Assembly: GCA_019752925.1 (NCBI GenBank) | Contig: JAIELP010000008.1 | Coordinates: forward strand, 37,223-101,222 | Source of the DNA: a bacterium | GTDB taxonomy: Bacteria > Bdellovibrionota > Bdellovibrionia > Bdellovibrionales > Bdellovibrionaceae | DNA: 64,000 nt | Direction of reading: 5' to 3' | Shown: one piece after another, positions 55,244-62,446 of the stretch | Numbering within the stretch: position 1 is the stretch's first letter | Layout of the letters: each line of letters starts with the position of its first letter | Position numbers and translations under genes: made by a program | Notes under the pieces: model-generated | Told to the model about the DNA's origin: nothing | The model's database searches: none | What the model saw: the letters and a program-made list of their open reading frames with translations, nothing else

Positions 55244-56548
55244 ATGAAAAGGAATTCATCGATCAAATGGACACTGCCCTTATTACTAACACTAAGCTTG
55301 ACCGCCTGCGGCCCTATGAAATTAGGCAACCAGCAGCAAACTGAAGGCAACAATACATTAAGCGGAAATGTTATTTACGGAAGCGATGGTCGTTTAGATT
55401 ACTACCAAGTAACAGACGCCAAAATTAAAGCTTTAGCAGATTCAACAGTAGCCTTAATTAAGACGACCGATTTGACGGCCAGTGGAAACACAGTCAGCAT
55501 ACGCGGCCGCAACTACGGTACGGATATGAATCTATGCGCAACAGAAAAATACCGCGAGCAGGATACCGCAGCGTTTTGTTCAGGTACCTTAGTTGGACCA
55601 GATACAATCTTAACGGCAGGTCATTGTATTGAAACCATGGCAGACTGCTCAAGCACATCTTTCGTATTCGGCTTTGCCGTCAAGGCAGAAGGAGTACTAA
55701 CTAAATCTGTACAAAGCGACGCAGTCTACAAATGTAAAGAAATCGTCAAAACTGTGCGCGTCAATACCGCTGAAGATTTTGCGGTCATCAAATTAGATCG
55801 TGCCGTTGTTGGAAGAAAAGCCCTTCCCGTGCGCGCAACTGGCGATGTTGATGCCGCAGCTTCGCTCGTTGTTATAGGACATCCAGTGGGCTTACCTACA
55901 AAAATTACGATAGGTGGCACGGTTCGCTCATTAAGCCCTGCCAAACACTTTGTTGCTAATCTTGATACTTACGGAGGAAACTCAGGTTCCGGAGTATTTA
56001 ATTTAGTTACAGGAGAAATTGAAGGTGTTTTAGTACGCGGCGAACAGGACTTCGAATCACGCGGCGGATGTTCGGTTTCTAAAGTCTGTGCCGAAGGCGC
56101 TTGCCGAGGAGAAGATGTAACTAAAATCTCTGCCGTAAGACCTTTTCTTTCTACTGGTGGAGTTGTAACTCCGCCACCGCCTCCTCCGGTTGCTAAAGTA
56201 GAAAAATTTTCGTCAACTACTGCTTTGGCAATTCCGGATAACAACTCTAAAGGCGCAACAAGCTCTTTAGCTGTTTCTTCGGCCCCTAAAGGCCGTAGCG
56301 TCAGCTTAACTGTTAACATTGAACACTCATATGTGGGCGACTTAGTTGTTAAACTACTGGCTCCGGATGGCAGTAGCATCGTAGTTCATCAACGCGCTGG
56401 TGGCAGCAGTAAAAATCTGAGCAAAACTTATGATGTAAGCGCGGCTTTATCAAAAGTATCTGTAAGCGGAAGTTATAAATTAGTTGTTCAAGACTTAGCA
56501 TCACAAGATAGCGGTAAAATTGTTAGCTGGTCGCTGGAGTTTAAATAA
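55244..56548 (+). CDS. Lipoprotein trypsin-like protease with P (proprotein convertase) domain
   Basis: Signal ending in lipobox LTAC (Cys22), so it may be lipid-anchored. The S1 domain has His127 in LTAGHC, Asp178 in EDFAVIKLD and Ser247 in GGNSGSGVF. A run of prolines (residues about 306-313) links it to a C-terminal P/Homo-B domain (about 320-434; NIEHSYVGDLVVKLLAPDG), a beta sandwich that in other bacterial proteases aids folding and substrate binding. GGAGG precedes the ATG. Confidence 0.92.
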   Translation: MKRNSSIKWTLPLLLTLSLTACGPMKLGNQQQTEGNNTLSGNVIYGSDGRLDYYQVTDAKIKALADSTVALIKTTDLTASGNTVSIRGRNYGTDMNLCATEKYREQDTAAFCSGTLVGPDTILTAGHCIETMADCSSTSFVFGFAVKAEGVLTKSVQSDAVYKCKEIVKTVRVNTAEDFAVIKLDRAVVGRKALPVRATGDVDAAASLVVIGHPVGLPTKITIGGTVRSLSPAKHFVANLDTYGGNSGSGVFNLVTGEIEGVLVRGEQDFESRGGCSVSKVCAEGACRGEDVTKISAVRPFLSTGGVVTPPPPPPVAKVEKFSSTTALAIPDNNSKGATSSLAVSSAPKGRSVSLTVNIEHSYVGDLVVKLLAPDGSSIVVHQRAGGSSKNLSKTYDVSAALSKVSVSGSYKLVVQDLASQDSGKIVSWSLEFK

Positions 56549-56551
56549 AAG

Positions 56552-57220
56552 TTAAGTTGATTTTTTAAACCAGATCGAAGAAGAATTTTTCTTCCAGAAA
56601 TCAAACATCTCAGTATAATGCGCCGGCAGACTGAGATGTTCGGCGTTGTACATAGATTTATCAACCTCCGCATACACAGAATAACCTAAATGCTTCATAC
56701 TTTGCATAATGACTTCTTTAGAAAGAACTAAATTATAAGGAACTGTCGACTGACGGCTTTGGCGCATACCGTACTGATTAATTGCACCGGCATCTTTTAA
56801 ATAAACACTCTGATCACCACAGTAATTATCTATTAATATATATTGCGGATTAAGCTTAGCCATTCCTTCCATCACCCAGAATGGATGCGGGCTGTGATAC
56901 AAAAAACCGCAACAACTGATAAAATTATAAATAGGCTCTAGCTGATATATTTTGTGGTGAATGTCCGCTTCAAATAGATTAACTTTTTTATCAGAAATTT
57001 CTTGAACAAAAAGCTCTTGTAAACCTTCAATCGCTTTTGGGTGCAACTCTACCAAATCCAGTTGTAGAGTACGCTTATTAAGCTGCTCACTGAACCACCC
57101 CATAAACGGTCCGAGCTCGAGAACTTTTTGATTTTCATATATTTGGGGGTCTATAGATTTAAAAAGTATTTCATACCTAAACGTATGTAATTTTTTATTA
57201 TAGCCCCAATGATCTTCCAT
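56552..57220 (-). CDS. SAM-dependent methyltransferase of unknown substrate
   Basis: A 222-residue class I methyltransferase: motif I VLELGPFMGWF (near residue 34), acidic motif II in LVELHPKAI and FEADIHHKIY as motif III. CGFLYHSPHPFWVMEG resembles CmoB-type and DUF1698-like methyltransferases. It follows the S1-domain gene by 7 bp, so an RNA or ribosome substrate is possible, but this is only context. Confidence 0.78.
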   Translation of the reverse strand: MEDHWGYNKKLHTFRYEILFKSIDPQIYENQKVLELGPFMGWFSEQLNKRTLQLDLVELHPKAIEGLQELFVQEISDKKVNLFEADIHHKIYQLEPIYNFISCCGFLYHSPHPFWVMEGMAKLNPQYILIDNYCGDQSVYLKDAGAINQYGMRQSRQSTVPYNLVLSKEVIMQSMKHLGYSVYAEVDKSMYNAEHLSLPAHYTEMFDFWKKNSSSIWFKKST

Positions 57221-57227
57221 TAATTAA

Positions 57228-58415
57228 TTATTTCTTTTTCATTAAGTCGCTTAAGCCACTTAATCCTGAATTAGAAAAACCGGTTTTAGTTGTAACAGAT
57301 TTCCATGTTTGATCATCAAATTCAGCTGGAACACCTAAAGATATTTTTTTCTGTTCAAATAAAATTTCATCAATCTGAACCTGAATTGTATCGCCTTTTT
57401 TACGGGTTTCGTACATTTGGTTATCTAACGAATCTCTCCATTTTGATTTAGGTAGTAGTCCTGTTATTCCTGGAGCGATATTCACAAATAATCCGTACAC
57501 TTCTTTTTTCTCAACAGTGCCTTTGTGAATAGATTTAAGAGGATATTTTTGCGGAACTTCCATCCAAGGGTCGCCTTCGCCACCGGCTTGTTTGATTGAT
57601 AATGAAATTTTTAAACGCCCATCTACCTCTTCAGATTTTAAAAGTTTAACACTTACATTTTGTCCAACTGTTAAAACTTCACCCGGATTTTGTAAACGAG
57701 ACCAGCCCACCTCAGAAATATGCACTAAACCTTCTACGCCAGAGTCCAAAGTTACAAAAGCACCGAAGTTTTCGATTCTTGAAACTTTACCGGTTAAAAT
57801 TTCACCCGGTTTAACTGAATCTAAGAACTGACCTTCGTTTTCTACTTTTTGTTGGTCTAATAATTTGCGTCTTGAAACTACAATGTTGCGTGGCTCAAGT
57901 TTAGTGATAATAAAATCAAATTTTTTCTCAACGTACGATTGGTGATCCTGAACTTTGTAATCCATTTGACTTACCGGACAGAAAGCAATTTTGTTATTGA
58001 TTGATACGCGGAAGCCACCGTTACAAACTTCAGTTACGCGTCCTTCAACAGGAAGTTCCATATCGAAAGCGTCTTCAAGAGATTCTAAATCGCTATTAGA
58101 CTTTAAAGAGCCTTTTTTACTAACACGAACTTCTCCGCCTTTTGTTTTTACAACAACTACATCAAGGCGGTCGCCCACTTTGTACTTAAGCTGTTTATTT
58201 TCATCCAAAAGTTCTGAAGTTAAAATCATGGCATCAACCGGAGTTGAAGTTGAAATAAAGCTTTCTTCTTTACCGATAGAAAGAATTTCGCCGTTAAAAG
58301 AATCGCCGTTAGAAAGTTTACGACCTACTCCACCAATTGATTCTTCAAACATAGAAGCAAAATCAGTTGCTGGCTTAGTATTTAAATCGTCACCGAAAAC
58401 ATCACGTTTAGACAT
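57228..58415 (-). CDS. S1-domain RNA-binding protein (ribosomal S1-like)
   Basis: A 395-residue protein with about four S1 repeats; the best ones are near 203-275 (GEILTGKVSRIENFGAFVTL) and 285-355 (GTVEKKEVYGLFVNIAPGIT), both with the RNA-binding aromatic/Phe and His/Arg positions. It is shorter than E. coli S1 (557, six repeats), so it may be a second S1-like factor rather than the main ribosomal protein. TTGAGG precedes the ATG. Confidence 0.87.
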   Translation of the reverse strand: MSKRDVFGDDLNTKPATDFASMFEESIGGVGRKLSNGDSFNGEILSIGKEESFISTSTPVDAMILTSELLDENKQLKYKVGDRLDVVVVKTKGGEVRVSKKGSLKSNSDLESLEDAFDMELPVEGRVTEVCNGGFRVSINNKIAFCPVSQMDYKVQDHQSYVEKKFDFIITKLEPRNIVVSRRKLLDQQKVENEGQFLDSVKPGEILTGKVSRIENFGAFVTLDSGVEGLVHISEVGWSRLQNPGEVLTVGQNVSVKLLKSEEVDGRLKISLSIKQAGGEGDPWMEVPQKYPLKSIHKGTVEKKEVYGLFVNIAPGITGLLPKSKWRDSLDNQMYETRKKGDTIQVQIDEILFEQKKISLGVPAEFDDQTWKSVTTKTGFSNSGLSGLSDLMKKK

Positions 58416-58473
58416 ATTAACCTCAAATTTTTGAAGATTAAGTTTAGCCTAAATAGGTCAGAGATCAAGGGTG

Positions 58474-58962
58474 TTAGGACTTCTTTTGGCGATTTTTCAC
58501 CGATAAAGTCAGCTCGAAAGTAGCCACCTTCTCGGTCATGCTTTTAGAGGGAACTATGGCATAGGCTGTCATAGTTCTATTGATTCTTTCTGTTGAATTT
58601 TTAGCCTCATTGATCTGATCTACAACCACTTGGGCCTGTTCGCAGATAAAATGAACGTCGCCTTCAGCACGCTTTAAAAACTCAGCTTTGTAGTCTTTAA
58701 ACAAGAAATCAATTTTTGCACCTGATTCCTGAATTTTTTTAACGGCTAGCATAGCTATACAAAGTTCTGAACCAATGGCCAGTGCACCGAAGTACATAGC
58801 ACCCAGATGGTTTTTGGTTCTGTAGCCGAGCGGTACTTTTAGAACCGTACGCTGCTCGTTGGCCTCAATCACTCTGGGAGTACAAAAACCGATTAACGGG
58901 ATTTTAGACCAAGCATACAAAGACAAAAATAAATTTTCTTTAAAATTTTGAAGTTTACTCAT
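58474..58962 (-). CDS. DUF4442 hotdog-fold protein
   Basis: About 162 residues with the hotdog pattern of DUF4442 (RTVLKVPLGYRTKNHLGAMY, GALAIGSELCIAML), related to PaaI-type thioesterases. The substrate is unknown, though acyl-CoA or acyl-ACP is likely. ATG at 58962 is chosen, because the upstream start at 59031 would overlap the divergent NMO gene and lacks a conserved match. Confidence 0.8.
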   Translation of the reverse strand: MSKLQNFKENLFLSLYAWSKIPLIGFCTPRVIEANEQRTVLKVPLGYRTKNHLGAMYFGALAIGSELCIAMLAVKKIQESGAKIDFLFKDYKAEFLKRAEGDVHFICEQAQVVVDQINEAKNSTERINRTMTAYAIVPSKSMTEKVATFELTLSVKNRQKKS

Positions 58963-58989
58963 AGTTGTTTTCAAGATTAAATCAAGAAT

Positions 58990-59976
58990 ATGAAAATAGA
59001 AACTCCTTTTACTAAAATGATGAATATTCAATACCCTATCATCGGGGCGCCGATGTTTTTGGTTTCTAACGCCGACATGGTCGTAGCCATTAGCGAAGCC
59101 GGAGGGATTGGAACGGTACCTTCACTCAATTACCGTCCGGAAGAAAAGTTTGTTGAGGCCCTTAAAGAAATTAAATCCCGAACTAAAAAACCCATTGGTG
59201 TGAATATTATTGTTAATAAAAGCAATACCCGTGCGCCTAAAGACTTAAAGGCCTGTTTAGACAACGGTGTTGAGCTTTTTATTACTTCACTGGGCTCACC
59301 CAAAGAAGTTATTCAAGAAGCTCATAAACAGGGGGCTAAAGTTATTTGCGATGTGATTAACTTAGAACACGCAAAAAAAGTTCAGGATATGGGAGCTGAT
59401 GGTGTTATTGCGGTTGGTGCCGGTGCCGGTGGACACGCAGGACCGATTTCTCCCATTGTATTAATTAGTTGGTTGCAAAAAAAATTGGATATACCGGTCA
59501 TTGCTGCAGGCGGTATCGCTGATGGGGCTACCATGGCTTCCATGTTAACTCTTGGAGCTTCTGCGGTCAGCGTTGGAACCAGATTTATTGCGAGCAAAGA
59601 AGCTAAGATCGAACAATCTTATAAAGATGCAGTTGTTAATTCTTCACCTGAAGATATCGTGATGACCACACGCCTGTCAGGAACTCCGGCAGCTGTTATC
59701 AGAACACCTTATATTGAAAAAATGGGTTTAGACTTACCTTGGTATCTCAAAATTTTAAAAGATCAAAAGATGACAAAAAAATACATTGTACCTTTGATTC
59801 ACTTTTTGGGATCTAAAGCTTTAGAAGAAGCCGCCACCGGCCCGTCATGGAAAACCGTATGGAGCGCAGGACAATCTGTAGGATTAATTGACGATATTCT
59901 TTCATGCGAAGAAATTGTCCAGAAATTAGTTCGCGAATACGATGAGTGTTTAAAGAACGCCCCTCAATTAAAATGA
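58990..59976 (+). CDS. Nitronate monooxygenase / FabK-type flavoprotein
   Basis: An FMN-dependent TIM-barrel enzyme of 328 residues. YPIIGAPMFLVSNAD at the N-terminus, the VGAGAGGHAGP phosphate-binding loop and IPVIAAGGIADG are the NMO/2-nitropropane dioxygenase signatures. The same fold is used by FabK enoyl-ACP reductases, so the reaction (nitronate oxidation or enoyl reduction) is undecided. It is coupled to ppiC by an ATGA overlap. Confidence 0.85.
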   Translation: MKIETPFTKMMNIQYPIIGAPMFLVSNADMVVAISEAGGIGTVPSLNYRPEEKFVEALKEIKSRTKKPIGVNIIVNKSNTRAPKDLKACLDNGVELFITSLGSPKEVIQEAHKQGAKVICDVINLEHAKKVQDMGADGVIAVGAGAGGHAGPISPIVLISWLQKKLDIPVIAAGGIADGATMASMLTLGASAVSVGTRFIASKEAKIEQSYKDAVVNSSPEDIVMTTRLSGTPAAVIRTPYIEKMGLDLPWYLKILKDQKMTKKYIVPLIHFLGSKALEEAATGPSWKTVWSAGQSVGLIDDILSCEEIVQKLVREYDECLKNAPQLK

Positions 59977-60248
59977 AGTCCTACAGAGTCGCGCATATTT
60001 TAGTAAGTGCAAAACATGAAGCTGAAGATATTTTACGTAAGCTAATAGCCAAACCTGAAGAATTTGAATCAATGGCTCGCAAATACTCAAGCTGCAGTTC
60101 AGCTCCCGATGGCGGCGACTTGGGCGAAGTTAAAATAGGAAAAGCTGATCCTGATTTTGAAGATGCCGCACTAGCTTTAAAGGCCGGAGAAATCAGCAAA
60201 CAACCTGTGCGCACTCGCTTTGGATATCATCTTATTAAAAGATTATAG
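59973..60248 (+). CDS. ppiC: Small parvulin-type peptidyl-prolyl isomerase
   Basis: A 91-residue single parvulin domain: RVAHILVSAKHEAEDIL, the CSSAPDGGDLGEV loop and FGYHLIKRL at the end. It matches cytoplasmic PpiC (93 residues in E. coli), which isomerises Xaa-Pro bonds. The ATG overlaps the stop of the NMO gene; a longer upstream start is possible but lacks homology. Confidence 0.93.
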   Translation: MKSYRVAHILVSAKHEAEDILRKLIAKPEEFESMARKYSSCSSAPDGGDLGEVKIGKADPDFEDAALALKAGEISKQPVRTRFGYHLIKRL

Positions 60249-60737
60249 ACCTTCCACGTAGTGAATAAGTTCTGGAACGCGGCCCAAGTTTAATTTAGCT
60301 TCGCGGATAACACGTATTGCATCAGCTTGCTTAATAAGACCAGCCACGATTTTTTCACTTAATAAGTGCTCCAAAGGATCAGTAACTTCGTAAACACTTT
60401 TGTGCTGCGGCCATAAGTTGCTTTTAGAGTTGCTGCCACCAATGCTCAGTGGAATGAAGTGATCGATTTTGAAATCGTTACGGCTCATTTGACGAATGCT
60501 GAAACCTAATTCTTCGTCGTATTCTTTGATGATTTGCTTTTTAAGGTTAGTGTCTACATCACGTTCGCAGTAAACGATATTTTCAGGGTATCTTCTTACT
60601 GGAGAGTCTTCACAAATAGATCCAGGAGTCATGTTTGGGTTTGGTCCCATTGGGAATTTATCGGAAGCCGATACAAGAACTGAAGAGACAAGGGCCAGAA
60701 CAAAAACAAAACTTCTAAAAGACTTAAGTGCTTTCAT
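60243..60737 (-). CDS. Secreted HNH-type nuclease
   Basis: A 164-residue exported protein (signal MKALKSFRSFVFVLALVSSV). The HNH core is FKIDHFIPLSIGGSNSKSN followed by LWPQHKSVYEV, with the catalytic His and the Asn typical of the fold. Two cysteines near the mature N-terminus may pair. It is probably an extracellular DNase; it is the second secreted HNH nuclease here. GGAG precedes the ATG. The 257-bp stretch 60738-60994 holds divergent promoters and no visible gene. Confidence 0.87.
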   Translation of the reverse strand: MKALKSFRSFVFVLALVSSVLVSASDKFPMGPNPNMTPGSICEDSPVRRYPENIVYCERDVDTNLKKQIIKEYDEELGFSIRQMSRNDFKIDHFIPLSIGGSNSKSNLWPQHKSVYEVTDPLEHLLSEKIVAGLIKQADAIRVIREAKLNLGRVPELIHYVEGL

Positions 60738-60994
60738 TAATTCTCCATTTAGTCGGACATTTACGGCATCCGGTAGAAACGCGAGACCATATCACTCGCT
60801 TATAATTGGTGGTTCATTTGCTGTCGGAAGCAGAGAATCATGTAATAAGTATCCAGCGCAAGTTGTTATTTTATCCATTAACGCGCCGTATTCTAAAGAT
60901 TGGAACTCTGGTTTATGAATAGACTAGTGAGTTACTATTTAATAGTCATTTTAAAATTAAACACAACATAAATGACAAAATACGGAGCGGATTT

Positions 60995-61588
60995 ATGAAA
61001 TATTTTAAAGTTTTACTTCTCCTTTTAGTGACGAAATTTGCTCATGCCGGAGTACTGGGTAACTCTGTATTTATCGAACCCTATGTAGGTTACAGATCTG
61101 AAAGTATTAAACTCACCGATCTTGCTCTTAGCACAACAGAAATAAAAACCTCACAACCTAACTTTGGTTTAAAGCTAGGTTACCGAAGCCTCATGGGGAT
61201 TGATTTAAACTTAGCCGGAGAATTGTTTTCTGGGGCCGCATCGGTAAGTGGACAACCTGAGAATAGTAAATTTAACCACACAAGTGTTTCTGTACAATTA
61301 GGTGTAAATGCTCTTGGACTTGTAAAAATGTATCTAGGCACAGCTTTTGTTAATGATTTTAAACTTGAAAGCACAACTTCTCTTCCGGGTTTTAAGCTCA
61401 GTGGACCGTCTTTCCACGCAGGATTACAGTTTAAAATGTTCCCATTTGTAAACTTAGGATTTCAATACAACTTGAATCAATATGCTAAAATCGAAGGTAC
61501 TGCATACAATACCGGAGATAAGACTGAAACTTATTTCAGTAAAACAGATTCGAGAGATTATTCAGTTTACCTATCAACTACTTTCTAG
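60995..61588 (+). CDS. Small outer-membrane beta-barrel protein
   Basis: A 197-residue protein, signal MKYFKVLLLLLVTKFAHA, then about eight amphipathic strands (FIEPYVGYRSESI, NFGLKLGYRS, VNLGFQYNLNQYA) ending in YLSTTF with the terminal Phe of Bam substrates. An OmpW/OmpX-like barrel is likely; function unknown. GGAG precedes the ATG. It is followed by the RDD gene after 8 bp. Confidence 0.78.
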   Translation: MKYFKVLLLLLVTKFAHAGVLGNSVFIEPYVGYRSESIKLTDLALSTTEIKTSQPNFGLKLGYRSLMGIDLNLAGELFSGAASVSGQPENSKFNHTSVSVQLGVNALGLVKMYLGTAFVNDFKLESTTSLPGFKLSGPSFHAGLQFKMFPFVNLGFQYNLNQYAKIEGTAYNTGDKTETYFSKTDSRDYSVYLSTTF

Positions 61589-61596
61589 GAAATAAT

Positions 61597-62106
61597 ATGC
61601 AAAATAACCCTTACATCCAAAGCACCACAGTAACCCCAGATCAACCCGTTAACATTGAAACTCAACAATACTCAGGATTTTGGAGACGCTTAGGCGCAAG
61701 CATCATTGATAGCATCATCATTTCACTACCGGGTATGCTAGTAGGTGGGTCAATCAGCAGCTTCACGGTTAGCATAGGCATGCCTGCAGTAATTGGTTTT
61801 TTATACTACCCGTTCTTTGATAGCTCCGCACTTAAATCAACTCCAGGTAAAGCTTTACTGAATATGATAGTCGTAACAGAAAAGGGCGAAAGACTGAGCT
61901 TCAAAGCAGCCGCACTCAGATACTTCGCCAGCTTCCTCTCAGCACTTATCTGTTACATAGGCTATTTCATGCAACCCTTCACTAAAAAGCGTCAAACCTT
62001 ACACGATATAATCGCCGAAGTTGTTGTCATTGACACAGAAGTCCCAGATTTAAATTACTTCACAGTCTGGAAAGACCAATTCAAATCCGTATTCAACAAA
62101 TTATAA
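61597..62106 (+). CDS. RDD-family membrane protein
   Basis: A 169-residue inner-membrane protein with an RDD domain: FWRRLGASIIDSIIIS at residues 27-42 (the Arg-Asp-Asp pattern of the family), then further helices (IGFLYYPFF; FASFLSALICYIGYFM) and the conserved KRQTLHDIIAEVVVI. Members have been linked to small-molecule or Na+ transport, but the role here is unknown. It shares a transcript with the barrel gene. Confidence 0.88.
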   Translation: MQNNPYIQSTTVTPDQPVNIETQQYSGFWRRLGASIIDSIIISLPGMLVGGSISSFTVSIGMPAVIGFLYYPFFDSSALKSTPGKALLNMIVVTEKGERLSFKAAALRYFASFLSALICYIGYFMQPFTKKRQTLHDIIAEVVVIDTEVPDLNYFTVWKDQFKSVFNKL

Positions 62107-62109
62107 TTC

Positions 62110-62392
62110 TAAAAACTGGCCCCTTTAATTGTGCATGGACTACGTTAAATATACAAAATCACGCTGGTATTTTTAAAAATAACTAGGCAGTTCTTAAAAT
62201 AGATAATCCTACTCCATCCTCAAGTCATTATAGTTTTAAAGTAATCCCAATTTCGGATGGCACTTCTGATTTGCGAACGCAAATCAGAAGTTAGTAACGA
62301 ATGAAGAGTTTCAATTATACGAAAAGCACGAAGAGGTGCTAGCTTAGGCAAACCACTGATTTAATATGCACAATTAAAGGGGCCAGTTTTTA
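62110..62392. mobile_element. MITE-like element with 27-bp perfect inverted ends
   Basis: The gene-free stretch 62107-62446 is mostly a 283-bp block bounded by perfect 27-base inverted repeats (62110-62136 and 62366-62392; outer part reads AAAAACTGGCCCC). Both ends finish in TA, which would fit a TA target as in IS630/mariner elements. Inside lies a 14-bp-arm hairpin (62262-62291). No transposase is encoded; a 45-codon minus-strand reading frame ending near 62215 is unconvincing. I see no second copy in this window. Confidence 0.6.
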
Positions 62393-62399
62393 CAAATAA

Positions 62400-62423
62400 A
62401 AAAGGAGTCTTTCGACTCCTTTT
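62400..62423. terminator. Bidirectional intrinsic terminator
   Basis: AAAAGGAGTC, loop TTTC, and GACTCCTTTT form a 10-bp perfect stem with A/T-rich flanks, downstream of the subtilisin gene and able to stop the opposite strand too. Confidence 0.85.
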
Positions 62424-62446
62424 AGAAGAATAATTTAAGTCTGGGC

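Noticed and set aside
55969..56379. 136-codon minus-strand frame inside the P-domain protease
   Set aside because: Antisense shadow of an intact gene, with Pro/Thr-rich translation and no start signal.
62195..62365. Short frames inside the MITE-like element, including a minus-strand stretch of about 45 codons
   Set aside because: No ribosome site, no recognisable domain, and the internal palindrome makes both strands look open; too weak to call a transposase remnant.
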